From Methanobacterium sp. PtaB.Bin024 (GTDB taxonomy: Archaea; Methanobacteriota; Methanobacteria; Methanobacteriales; Methanobacteriaceae), in the NCBI GenBank assembly GCA_002067065.1, contig MVPY01000101.1:13777-77776 (forward strand): a DNA stretch of 64,000 bases, in the 5' to 3' direction. The notes under the pieces were generated by a model. That model saw only the letters and a program-made list of their open reading frames with translations. It ran no database searches and was not told the DNA's origin. The position numbers and the translations under genes are program-made. This document shows positions 42,500 through 53,910 of this stretch, piece after piece (positions within the stretch are counted from its first letter, which is position 1; every line of letters begins with the position of its first letter).

Positions 42500-43651
42500 T
42501 TATTCTGGTTTTGTGTTTATTTTTAGGGTGATGGACTCTGATCCGCTTCCAAAACCATGACTGATCATGGTATGCCTTCCTGGACCACCTGCCACCACTA
42601 AAATCACATCTTGGGGTGAGCGGGTTATGGGAATATTTCCATTGATTATCATTTTTTCATCCAGTTTTCGACCGCCACGATCACCAAGAACAACTGGCAA
42701 ATGGGAATTCTGATGTATATATCTTTGCACATCTTTTTTAGACCAGCCATCCCTATTGATGGTCTGTGCATGTTCAGGCCCCATGATAATTAGGAGTTCA
42801 CCAGGTACATGGCTGTTGTTGCATCCGGCAGTAGTTGCAGTGTGTATTACGGTGTCCAAGAGTTCTTCTGCAGTTTGACTGCGATGATCATTGACATTGT
42901 GGGGTGCTTCAGCAGCCATAACTGTCACTGTACTATCATCAGGATTGTAACCTCTTTCCACGTGTAAAGATTCCCATGGATTTTCTTCCTCATTTTCAGC
43001 AAAACAAAAACTGTATTTGGCTGGAGAGCCATGGGTGGCATGATCACCAACCCCAGGGATAGCACCAGCAATATTGATAAGGCATAAACGTATGGCGCGG
43101 CCTATGGTTGCATTGGCAATGTTTCCCGGACCCAAACATCCAACACCAGTGTTTAATCCTAATTGTCTTGTTAATGCTCCGTTTATAATGATAGAAATGG
43201 ATACTGGGTGGGTGGTGGCGTTCACACCGGTTAAGTTAAACTTTTCATGGGAGATAGCCTTTATACTCTGCTCTAAAACTGGTTGGAATGATGGTAAGCA
43301 CCCGGCCATAACTGCATTAATTGCGATCTTCTCAGGTGTGGCTTGACCCATCTTAGGCGGAAGAACAGCAATAACATCATCAGGATGATGTTGTGAGTAC
43401 TTCAAAAAACTGTCAACTCTTTCCCTGGTGGGTGGGATTATGGGCAGACCATCAGTTAAGCGGCGCTGATAAAACTCTTGGCTGATCTTCTCAGGGTCTG
43501 GATCTATAAAAAACTCCATATCACTATCTCTAGCCCCACAAAGACGATCATGATCAGTGTTACTATAACTAACTGCCTCATAATTCATTAAATCGTCTAT
43601 GGAGCATCCGCAGGAATTGTCACTGACTTTTTTTTTATCTTTTTTTGCCAT
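42500..43651 (-). CDS. Conserved protein partnered with a UGSC-family protein
   Basis: This is a 383-aa soluble protein with no signal peptide. An N-terminal CGC (Cys14, Cys16) follows a lysine-rich stretch. Conserved-looking blocks include RRLTDGLPIIPPTRERVD, AVLPPKMGQATPEKIAINAVMAGC, GVNATTHPVSISIIINGALTRQLGLNTGVGCLGPGNIANATIGRAIRL split by short variable stretches, and a C-terminal ILVVAGGPGRHTMISHGFGSGSESIT. It starts 14 bp after the stop of the CGSC gene, so the two are co-transcribed and probably form one complex. No reaction can be assigned; a redox role is suggested only by the partner. Confidence 0.6.
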   Translation of the reverse strand: MAKKDKKKVSDNSCGCSIDDLMNYEAVSYSNTDHDRLCGARDSDMEFFIDPDPEKISQEFYQRRLTDGLPIIPPTRERVDSFLKYSQHHPDDVIAVLPPKMGQATPEKIAINAVMAGCLPSFQPVLEQSIKAISHEKFNLTGVNATTHPVSISIIINGALTRQLGLNTGVGCLGPGNIANATIGRAIRLCLINIAGAIPGVGDHATHGSPAKYSFCFAENEEENPWESLHVERGYNPDDSTVTVMAAEAPHNVNDHRSQTAEELLDTVIHTATTAGCNNSHVPGELLIIMGPEHAQTINRDGWSKKDVQRYIHQNSHLPVVLGDRGGRKLDEKMIINGNIPITRSPQDVILVVAGGPGRHTMISHGFGSGSESITLKINTKPE

Positions 43652-43665
43652 ATACGATCTTAAGC

Positions 43666-44184
43666 TTAAGGTATTTGGAGGAGATAGAGGAGGTTTTGAA
43701 CTATTTTAAGTGCTTTTTCTTCAACTTCATCACTTTCAAGTCCAGCTATGGGATGTTTTATTTCCAAGATCCGCAGACATTTCAGTCCATGGGACTCAGC
43801 CAGGTTCCTAGCAAAAGGGGCGAAATAATCTGAACATATGGATATGGTGGGAGTTCCTTCCTCTTCCATGCGAATGGCATCCAGAACCACCCAACTTGTG
43901 CATGATCCGCAATCACCCAGTGCTAAAATTGCAACATCAGAAGATGCAGCTTTTTTAATCTGTTCTTCGGTAGCCGGTGCTCCGGCAGGTTTCTTCACAC
44001 AGAGAAACTCCCGGTTTCCCAGTGATTTTGAAAGGACTTTCAGAATTATGTTTGCCCCGGGTTTGGTGTTGTCTACCAGGGAAACCTTATCAAAGTCGTA
44101 GGGGAGAGGGTTTAGATCAAGTTTATTATCTTGAACTTCTCCCAAAGGGTTGAGAACTTCTCTTTCGGTGAGTTTCACCTTCAA
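43666..44184 (-). CDS. UGSC-family (CGSC) putative redox protein
   Basis: This 172-aa protein has the motif LGDCGSCTSW with Cys92 and Cys95. That is the Cys form of the U/C-G-S-C motif family, in which some bacterial members have selenocysteine at the first position. The following VVLDAIRMEEEGTPTISICSDYFAPFARNLAESHG and IKHPIAGL also fit that family. Both codons here are ordinary Cys codons. The start is TTG with GGAGGAT six bases upstream. A thiol/selenol-type redox or substrate-binding function is expected, but the substrate is unknown. Confidence 0.7.
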   Translation of the reverse strand: MKVKLTEREVLNPLGEVQDNKLDLNPLPYDFDKVSLVDNTKPGANIILKVLSKSLGNREFLCVKKPAGAPATEEQIKKAASSDVAILALGDCGSCTSWVVLDAIRMEEEGTPTISICSDYFAPFARNLAESHGLKCLRILEIKHPIAGLESDEVEEKALKIVQNLLYLLQIP

Positions 44185-44371
44185 AAATAATCCTCCAAAT
44201 TATAATTTATTATCATTTAACCTGGAACTTGGAACAGGTAGTTCGTACTTAAAATTGTCCATGAAACATTTAACTGGCTTATGAAATCTTTATAATCCTC
44301 ATTAAATCTTTAAACAAGCTTAGATAATCAGTTCAAATGCTGTTGAATGGCAAATGGGTTAAAAATCCACT

Positions 44372-45946
<1,575 letters not shown>

Positions 45947-46018
45947 TCAATTCACCTTCTATCAAAAATAAAATTGAGGATTATTAATAAAAGAAATAAA
46001 AAATGGGGGGGATGAATC

Positions 46019-47317
<1,299 letters not shown>

Positions 47318-47508
47318 AGAATCACCGTGTAATCTTCAAGTTGTAAATGTAGTTAGCTTGGATTTTAAATTGTATCTGTCCATTACTACTTGATTGATAT
47401 TAATCTTAATTTGATTTTATATTCCCCATAAAAATAGATATGGTTTTAGTCCCATTGAGATCTATTAAAAGAAAAGGAATGGATGATGTAAATAATAAAA
47501 TTTTTCAT

Positions 47509-48432
47509 TTATTCATTATTCATTCTCTGGTGGACCATTTCAAGACTGGGAACGTTGGTCTGACAACCTTCTGCTTCTACCACAAATGAACTAACAGCAG
47601 AGGCTAGTTTTCCACAATATTCCAGCGATTCTCTTTCTAAATATGATTTCAGGAATCCTGCACGGTAAGAATCACCCGCACCGGTAGGATCAACAGGTTC
47701 ACGCTCCAAAGCATCTACATTAATGGTTTCATCTGAATATATGGTGCTTCCTTCCCTTCCCCTGGTTTTAACCACAATGGATGGGCCAAAATCCCTTAAT
47801 TCATCCACATTCATCTTCATGGTTTTCAGTATGCGTTCTATCTCATGATGATTTCCAAACAAAATATCTGAGATTTTCAGAACCTCAAGCAGATCCTGTG
47901 GGGAGTACATGTGAAGATCCTGCCCTGGATCGAAGGATATAATTTTACCTTCCGTTCTGGCAAATTTACCACATTTCCAGTTAAAGGATGGGTCACCAGT
48001 AGCCAGGTGAACTGCTTGGACATTTTTTATGGCATCATAGGGGACTTTGGATTCTTTAAATCTGGTTGCAGCCCCCCAGTAAAAATAAAAGATCTGGTCA
48101 TGGTTATTATCAGTCAATACGAATGCAGTGGGTGTTTTATCTTCTTTGACCACTATCATGTCCTGGATGTTGATGTTGTTATTTTCCAAGTCTTTTTGAT
48201 AGTCAGATCCAGGAAAGTCCCCTCCAACTGCGGATACGAGGGATGATTTAAGTCCTAATGAGGATGCAACCACTGCAACATTAGCTGCAGCTCCCCCATG
48301 GAAAGTTCGCATCTTTTTAATGGCAGTGGAAGAATTGGGCAGGGGAAACTCGTTGACCTGGATTATGTAATCCAGTGCTGTGTGTCCAATAGTTAATAAA
48401 TCTCTTTTTTCCCTCAGAACAATCACCTCCAA
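47509..48432 (-). CDS. PfkB-family carbohydrate/nucleoside kinase
   Basis: This is a ribokinase-superfamily kinase of about 300 aa. The N-terminal GGAAANVAVVASSLG and the C-terminal anion-hole/base motif DPTGAGDSYRAGF are clear. Archaeal members phosphorylate ribose, fructose phosphates, nucleosides or related sugars; the substrate cannot be read here. The start is unclear. TTG at 48432 and GTG at 48426 are in frame but overlap the only ribosome-binding site (GGAGGTGA). That site is best placed for a CTG codon at 48417, which would give a protein starting MREKRDLLTIG. Confidence 0.83.
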   Translation of the reverse strand: MEVIVLREKRDLLTIGHTALDYIIQVNEFPLPNSSTAIKKMRTFHGGAAANVAVVASSLGLKSSLVSAVGGDFPGSDYQKDLENNNINIQDMIVVKEDKTPTAFVLTDNNHDQIFYFYWGAATRFKESKVPYDAIKNVQAVHLATGDPSFNWKCGKFARTEGKIISFDPGQDLHMYSPQDLLEVLKISDILFGNHHEIERILKTMKMNVDELRDFGPSIVVKTRGREGSTIYSDETINVDALEREPVDPTGAGDSYRAGFLKSYLERESLEYCGKLASAVSSFVVEAEGCQTNVPSLEMVHQRMNNE

Positions 48433-48531
48433 TATTTCTATTTTAAGATTATTTAAAATTAACTGATTTATAAGAATTAATATGGTTATCGGGCATTGAA
48501 TTCACATTTATCTCATTATACTCTGTCTGAA

Positions 48532-49407
48532 TCAGTCAATTCTTTCAAAACCCAATTTTTCGATTATTTTTTGCCCTCTTCCAATGATAAATTCTAAAAA
48601 ATCCTCCATTTGGGGGTTAGAGTTCCATATAACCATGCTGATTATGTGCATGGTGTCTTCAGCAAGTATATTGGAACCAGAAACAATTCCTGATACGAAA
48701 CTACTGTTTAGAAAGGTAAACAACTCATCATTACTTTTAACCATTTTCAGGGCATTTTGGGGTGAATGAGACACTTCAACAATTTCATAGTCAATTCTTA
48801 ATCGGTCTAAAGTGTTCCAGGCCAACCTTTGAGCTGAATGGGGGATTTCAATGAATTCTCTCCCATCTAATTCTTGCACACTCTCAGGTTGTTCTAGTGT
48901 ACCAGAAACCAGCACCAGGTGATCCCGGGCTATTGGTGTAAAATTCAGGTCATGCATGAAAGCATGCACAGGATCATCAAGGAGGAGAACATCAACCAGG
49001 CCCCTTTCAGCCATTTTCAGGGCATTTAAATCATCTGTACTGATGATCACAGTTTTTAAACCATAATGATGCGATAAGACATCTATCAGGCCAGATGATA
49101 TAGGTCCACCACAGATTACTGGACTAGTTTCTTCCTGCAGCCTCTTTTGATATTGATGATATTTATCAAGGATTGAAATTGCCTGGGGGGTGAGTTCAGA
49201 ACCTGATCCAGTGGTATAAACTAATTTAAATCCTAGTTTATGTTCAGCATCACGGATACGTCTGTTTAAAACTGCATGAGATACTCCTAGACTCTTAGCA
49301 GCTTCTCTTTGAGACCATGTTTTGGAAATTGTTTCCAAAGCATCAAAAAGCCTATATGTGAATTTTACACCATTTATTTCCAGGTTTAACGTTGGATTAA
49401 ACTCCAT
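48532..49407 (-). CDS. LysR/ModE-like regulator with periplasmic-binding-type domain
   Basis: This is a 291-aa transcription factor. The N-terminal winged helix (LETISKTWSQREAAKSLGVSHAVLNRRIRDAEHKLG) is LysR/ModE-like. A TOBE domain is absent. The rest is a two-lobed substrate-binding-protein-like effector domain (GLIDVLSHHYGLKTVIISTD ... LVDVLLLDDPVHAF ... IPIARDHLVLVSG-type). Such proteins in methanogens often respond to a small anion or metabolite. The ATG at 49407 is chosen over an in-frame TTG at 49416. It is divergent from hxlB. Confidence 0.75.
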   Translation of the reverse strand: MEFNPTLNLEINGVKFTYRLFDALETISKTWSQREAAKSLGVSHAVLNRRIRDAEHKLGFKLVYTTGSGSELTPQAISILDKYHQYQKRLQEETSPVICGGPISSGLIDVLSHHYGLKTVIISTDDLNALKMAERGLVDVLLLDDPVHAFMHDLNFTPIARDHLVLVSGTLEQPESVQELDGREFIEIPHSAQRLAWNTLDRLRIDYEIVEVSHSPQNALKMVKSNDELFTFLNSSFVSGIVSGSNILAEDTMHIISMVIWNSNPQMEDFLEFIIGRGQKIIEKLGFERID

Positions 49408-49500
49408 ATGACTCAATTTAAATTTTTAAACTTATGAATACCATCGATTATTGGTTTGATTATTCAAGTTTCCAATTGGTACTCAGATTATGTATGGAGA

Positions 49501-49510
49501 TTATATATAT
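49501..49510 (+). promoter_or_regulatory. Probable TATA box of hxlB
   Basis: TTATATATAT lies 51 bp upstream of the TTG start chosen for hxlB. It falls inside the longer upstream open frame, which supports the shorter gene. Confidence 0.5.
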
Positions 49511-49560
49511 CAAACCAGATAGATATACACCACGAAATAATGCTGATTACGGTGAAACAA

Positions 49561-50145
49561 TTGATTTTAAACCAAGCTATAGACGAAATAATTGATAATG
49601 TATGCTCTGTTTCAGAAGAACTTGACCCGAAGAATATTGATGACATGAATAGGATGTTAAAATCGTCTAAAAACGTTTTTGTCATGGGATTAGGACGATC
49701 TGGTCTGGTGGCCAGGGCTTTTGCAATGCGCCTCATGCACTTGGGGATAAGCGTTTATGTGGTGGGTGAGACAACCACCCCAGCTTTAAGTCCTGAGGAT
49801 TGTCTTTTAGCAATTTCTGGTTCAGGTGAAACCTTCAGTATTATCAGTGCAGCTAAGATAGCCCAAAAGAGAGGAACCAAAATTATTGCAGTGACTTCAT
49901 ATGTGGACTCTACCCTGGGGAAGATGGCAGATCTGGTGGTGCACATCAAGGGTCGTACTAAGATCGATTCAGAAAAAAATTACATCACTCGACAGATAAA
50001 CGGTAAACACCAGTCTTTATCCCCATTAGGGACTTTATTCGAGGTTACCAGCCTCATATTCCTAGATAGCTTAATTGCCCAGTTAATGGTTGAAATGGGA
50101 AAAACAGAAGAGGATATGAAGGCCAGGCACACAGTAATTGAGTAA
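49561..50145 (+). CDS. hxlB: 3-hexulose-6-phosphate isomerase
   Basis: This 194-aa sugar-isomerase (SIS) domain protein interconverts hexulose-6-phosphate and fructose-6-phosphate. In archaea this belongs to the reversed ribulose monophosphate pathway, which supplies ribulose-5-phosphate. The SIS motifs VMGLGRSGLVARAFAMRL and ISGSGETFSIISAA are intact. The frame extends upstream to 49456, but GGTGA at 49551 sits five bases before a TTG at 49561, and that start gives the normal family length. Confidence 0.88.
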   Translation: MILNQAIDEIIDNVCSVSEELDPKNIDDMNRMLKSSKNVFVMGLGRSGLVARAFAMRLMHLGISVYVVGETTTPALSPEDCLLAISGSGETFSIISAAKIAQKRGTKIIAVTSYVDSTLGKMADLVVHIKGRTKIDSEKNYITRQINGKHQSLSPLGTLFEVTSLIFLDSLIAQLMVEMGKTEEDMKARHTVIE

Positions 50146-50261
50146 GTAATCGGGTAATTACTTTCGATGGATTAAACTTCCTTTTTTAATTCCATTTTTT
50201 TATCTTTTGATATCTAATAACAAATAACTAAGTAAACTAATAAAATAACTCAATAAACTTT

Positions 50262-51002
50262 TTAAATCATTATCCGATGTGGGTGGGTGTAAATATTGAA
50301 TCTACCATTCCTTAAAAAACCTACCAGGGTAATTCCTGCTATCTCACCAATTTTCAACCCTTCAACTGTAGGGGCGGCCTTGGTTACCATGATGGGTATA
50401 CCTACATTGGCTAGTTTAACCACACGATCTGGTGGTATCCTACCACTGCAAACCAGGAAACACACAGAAAAATCTAAACTTTCCTTTAAACCAGCACCAA
50501 TTACCTTATCCACAGCAACATGTCTGCTCACATCTTCCCGGACAATGAAATGGGTTTCATCCACCAGGGCAGCTACATGAGTGCCTCCGGTTTTGGACCA
50601 TACTTCTGCTTTTTCAATTAGATGATCATATGCCTGGAGAATCTTCTCGCTTTCAACCCTGAGTTCAGATTTTACAGGGTTCACTATCTGGTCTCGATGG
50701 AACCAACCATCATAACAGGCCAGATCATCTTTTCTGATATTATCATATTTTTTCAGGAGAACCTGAATGGATTCCGGTCCAAATTTCATGTCATCGACAT
50801 CATCATGGGACTCTATGTACCGTTCATCCAGCAGGTAACCTAAAGTGAAGTCTTCAAGGTAATCCGGGCTCAAATAAAATTTGCCAAGTTTTTCACCGTT
50901 AACTATCAGTTCCATTTTGGTATCCAGGGCCACCAGATCTTCCACCTTGCGAGCCTGGTGGTTGACCTTGATAATCATGGTTTTCTGGAACATTTTACCC
51001 AT
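50262..51002 (-). CDS. fdhD: FdhD-like formate dehydrogenase maturation protein, CXXC missing
   Basis: This protein of about 246 aa has the FdhD fold: LSPDYLEDFTLGYLL, KTGGTHVAALVD, REDVSRHVAVDKVIGAGL and VCFLVCSGRIPPDRVVKLANVGIPIMVTKAAPT. FdhD transfers sulfur from a cysteine desulfurase to the Mo/W-pterin of formate dehydrogenases. The usual sulfur-carrying CXXC loop is absent here; the region holds only one Cys (DLACYDGW). GAGGT upstream of the ATG at 51002 is preferred over an in-frame ATG at 51026. The fdhA gene lies 3 kb away on the other strand. Confidence 0.85.
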   Translation of the reverse strand: MGKMFQKTMIIKVNHQARKVEDLVALDTKMELIVNGEKLGKFYLSPDYLEDFTLGYLLDERYIESHDDVDDMKFGPESIQVLLKKYDNIRKDDLACYDGWFHRDQIVNPVKSELRVESEKILQAYDHLIEKAEVWSKTGGTHVAALVDETHFIVREDVSRHVAVDKVIGAGLKESLDFSVCFLVCSGRIPPDRVVKLANVGIPIMVTKAAPTVEGLKIGEIAGITLVGFLRNGRFNIYTHPHRIMI

Positions 51003-51118
51003 CTGAATACCTCGTAATATCTTCATGCTATTATGATACTCTGATCTCTATGATAACATAATCTGAAACATCGATCATGCAAACCGCACATTTAAGAAGT
51101 TGATTTGTAATTAATTCT

Positions 51119-51439
51119 TTAGTCCATCTCTGCTACAATGTCATTTATCCAGGATATGGCTGCTGCTATGTTGGGGAAACCGATGTTGCTGGTGAGCAAG
51201 AGTACAGTTTGATAAACTTCTTCTTCAGATGCTCCATTTTGAAAAGCCCTTCTTGCGTGACTGTGAACACCTCCTTCAGATCTGATGGCGGCTGATGCAG
51301 CCAATTGTATGAGTTGGGTGGTTTTTTCATCAAGAGGCCCTGAATTTCGAACAGCTTCACCTAAATTGCTCAGTGCATCACCATATTCTGGAAATCTCTC
51401 TTTTATACTCATGTAATGTTTTGGCAGTTTTTTGGACAT
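51119..51439 (-). CDS. Carboxymuconolactone decarboxylase family protein
   Basis: This is a 106-aa all-helical CMD/AhpD-fold protein. The core LIQLAASAAIRSEGGVHSHARRAFQNGASEEEVYQTVLLL matches the family, with His retained. The CXXC of peroxidase-active AhpD is absent (SEGG instead), so it is not an AhpD-type thiol peroxidase. AGGAGG precedes the ATG at 51439, and TTATATAA at 51473-51480 is a likely TATA box. Function is unknown. Confidence 0.8.
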   Translation of the reverse strand: MSKKLPKHYMSIKERFPEYGDALSNLGEAVRNSGPLDEKTTQLIQLAASAAIRSEGGVHSHARRAFQNGASEEEVYQTVLLLTSNIGFPNIAAAISWINDIVAEMD

Positions 51440-51669
51440 ATCCAACCTCCTAAACTTAATCCTGATACATCATTATATAAGTTGAAGCAGATATATTTTA
51501 CCATATTTGCTAACTTAAAACCTAAAATCGTAGTAGATAACTTTAAAATACATTTTATAAAGGTTAATGAATTAACAGGTCAAGCAATATCGTTATTCTT
51601 CTTATTAATATTCCTTTATATTATAAAATGATAAATAATTAGAAAAGGTAATTATCAGATTAAATTATC

Positions 51670-51715
51670 ACAAGTTCCATTTCAATAACAAGTTCCATTT
51701 CAATCCAATTTCAAC
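51670..51715. repeat. Tandem 18-bp direct repeats upstream of the formate dehydrogenase operon
   Basis: ACAAGTTCCATTTCAAT occurs perfectly at 51670-51686 and 51688-51704, an 18-bp period. A degenerate third copy (CCAATTTCAAC) follows at 51705-51715. The array ends about 28 bp before the likely TATA box (51743-51752). Its position suits an activator or repressor operator. Confidence 0.7.
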
Positions 51716-51742
51716 AATATATTAAAGTTGGATCTAAAAGAT

Positions 51743-51752
51743 CTATAAAAAT
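51743..51752 (+). promoter_or_regulatory. Possible TATA box of nuoF-fdhA operon
   Basis: CTATAAAAAT lies about 120 bp before the ATG of the NuoF-like gene. A weaker candidate (GATAAAAC) lies near 51821. Confidence 0.4.
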
Positions 51753-51870
51753 GATAATTAATATTTGGCAGAGACCATTGGCTTTTTTTAAGTAATGGCG
51801 GCCTGAACTGACAATAATTAGATAAAACATCACTATAATGAATTTAACTGTAAATAGGAGTAAATAACAT

Positions 51871-53742
51871 ATGGATTTCGATAAGCAGGTTCAAATAGCC
51901 GAAGTAGAATTGCAAGGACTTTATAGGGGTGAAAAACCAGTAGTACTGGTTGGTTCGGCTACTTGTGGTAATTCAGCCGGAGCTGAAGAAATAAGGTCCG
52001 TAATTCAAGAGGAATGCATAAAAAATGATATTGACTGCAACATAGTGAAGGTGGGTTGCATAGGGCTCTGCTATGCAGAACCAATCATCACCATCATCAA
52101 ACCAGGCAATCCTCAGATTTTCTATGGAAATGTCACTCCCAAAATTGCAGGGGAACTGGTACACGCATACATTGATGGAGATGATCCACTGGCAGAATAT
52201 GCGCTTGGTACTACGGGCGAAGGTAAACTAGAGAATGTCCCACATCTATTTGATCTTCCTGTTTTAAAACCACAAGTCAGGCGAATACTCCGCAACTGTG
52301 GTTTGATTGACCCCTACAATATTAACCATTACCTAGCTAAAGGGGGATACAGTGGATTGAACGAAGCCCTCCAAATGGAACCAGAAGAGGTCATTGAAAA
52401 AGTTAAAAAATCAGGGTTGAGGGGAAGAGGAGGAGCAGGTTTCCCTACTGGGATGAAATGGCAGTTATGCCGAGATGAAGAATCAGAAACCAAATACCTT
52501 ATTTGCAATGCCGATGAAGGAGACCCTGGAGCATTTATGAACCGTTCACTTCTGGAAAGTGATCCCCATTCAATATTAGAAGGAATAGTCATTGCTGCTT
52601 ACGCTATCGGGGTTCATGAGGGTTACATATATTGCAGAGCAGAATATCCCTTGGCATTGAAAACATTGAAACAGGCCATCTCCCAGATGAGGGAACATGG
52701 ACTTCTGGGGGATAACATCATTGGTTCTGGGTTTGATTTTAACCTGAAAATAAAAGAAGGGGCGGGTGCATTTGTTTGTGGGGAAGAAACAGCCTTAATT
52801 GCCTCTATAGAGGGCAAAAGAGGCACTCCACGTACCCGGCCACCATTCCCAACCACCTCTGGTTTGTGGGGTAAACCCACCGTAATCAACAATGTAGAGA
52901 CCATGGCTGGTGTGGCCCTGATCATGCAGAAGGGCCCGGGAAAATTCAGTGAAGTTGGATCAGAGGACAGTAAAGGTACAAAAACCTTCGCCCTGGTGGG
53001 TGATGTTCACCACACAGGATTAATAGAAGTTCCACTGGGAACAACTCTCAGAGAAGTCATATTCGACATTGGTGGTGGAGTTACAGGTGGTAAAAAGTTC
53101 AAAGCAGTTCAGGTGGGAGGACCCTCAGGAGGATGCATCCCAAAAGATTTCGTGGACACTCGTATAGATTACAGTTCATTAAATGTGGCAGGGGCTATAA
53201 TGGGCTCTGGTGGAATGGTCATCATGGATGAAGATTCCTGCATGGTAGATGTTGCTCAATATTTCCTGAAATTCACCCAGAATGAATCATGTGGTAAATG
53301 TGTACCCTGCAGACTGGGAACCAAACAGATGTTAGACATATTAACAGACATAACTGAGGGAAGAGGCCGACAAGATGATCTAGATCTTTTAAAAGATCTG
53401 GCTGAAGCCATTAAGGCCGCTTCACTGTGTGGTCTTGGTCAGGGGGCTCCCAATCCAGTACTGACTACCTTACGCTATTTCATGCCAGAGTATGAGGCCC
53501 ATATTAACGACAAGATCTGTCCAGCCAGACACTGCAAAGAACTAATTTCCTACGTTATAATACCTGAAAAATGCACAGGATGCAGATTATGTTATAAATC
53601 ATGCCCTGCAGAGGCTATAACTGGGGAGAAAAAAGAGCCACACGTAATAAATCAGGAAAAATGCATCAAATGTGGAACCTGTATGGAATTATGCCAGGGA
53701 AAATACGATTCAATTAAACGTGTATCCCCTCCAATAGTATAA
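51871..53742 (+). CDS. NuoF/HndC-like NAD(P)H-binding flavoprotein subunit
   Basis: This 623-aa protein has the diaphorase layout of bacterial NADH dehydrogenases and bifurcating hydrogenases. An N-terminal thioredoxin-like [2Fe-2S] domain (C-x4-GA, then VGCIGLCYAEP) comes first. The FMN/NADH site follows (GLRGRGGAGFPTGMKW near residue 185, then CNADEGDPGAF). Next are GEETALIASIEGKRGTPRTRPPFP in two blocks, an SLBB segment, and the [4Fe-4S] motif ESCGKCVPCRLG near residue 471. Two C-terminal ferredoxin clusters finish it (CTGCRLCYKSC, CIKCGTCMELC). fdhA follows, and both genes face the same way. It should pass electrons between NAD(P) and the formate dehydrogenase. AGGAG precedes the ATG. Confidence 0.9.
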   Translation: MDFDKQVQIAEVELQGLYRGEKPVVLVGSATCGNSAGAEEIRSVIQEECIKNDIDCNIVKVGCIGLCYAEPIITIIKPGNPQIFYGNVTPKIAGELVHAYIDGDDPLAEYALGTTGEGKLENVPHLFDLPVLKPQVRRILRNCGLIDPYNINHYLAKGGYSGLNEALQMEPEEVIEKVKKSGLRGRGGAGFPTGMKWQLCRDEESETKYLICNADEGDPGAFMNRSLLESDPHSILEGIVIAAYAIGVHEGYIYCRAEYPLALKTLKQAISQMREHGLLGDNIIGSGFDFNLKIKEGAGAFVCGEETALIASIEGKRGTPRTRPPFPTTSGLWGKPTVINNVETMAGVALIMQKGPGKFSEVGSEDSKGTKTFALVGDVHHTGLIEVPLGTTLREVIFDIGGGVTGGKKFKAVQVGGPSGGCIPKDFVDTRIDYSSLNVAGAIMGSGGMVIMDEDSCMVDVAQYFLKFTQNESCGKCVPCRLGTKQMLDILTDITEGRGRQDDLDLLKDLAEAIKAASLCGLGQGAPNPVLTTLRYFMPEYEAHINDKICPARHCKELISYVIIPEKCTGCRLCYKSCPAEAITGEKKEPHVINQEKCIKCGTCMELCQGKYDSIKRVSPPIV

Positions 53743-53910
53743 TTGTGTAATCCTATAAAAAATCAACCAAATTAGTCTAATTCCATAAGAAATCAATTAA
53801 TAGGGTAATAACCGATTAAATTACGTAATACAATATTCAAAAAAGAATTTGCACTTAATATAGATTAAAATAAATTTAAAAATGTTAATAATGATTTAGA
53901 GGTTATTTTA

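Larger units (their letters stand above)
51440..51870. other. Divergent intergenic region, CMD gene / formate dehydrogenase operon
   Basis: About 430 AT-rich bp with promoters at both ends and the tandem repeat described separately. A short plus-strand frame at 51416-51631 has no ribosome-binding site and no family features, so I do not call it. Confidence 0.4.

Noticed and set aside
43666..44184. Selenocysteine in the UGSC-family protein
   Set aside because: Both motif cysteines use TGC codons and no in-frame TGA is present; the same check gave ordinary Cys codons in FdhA and FwdB.
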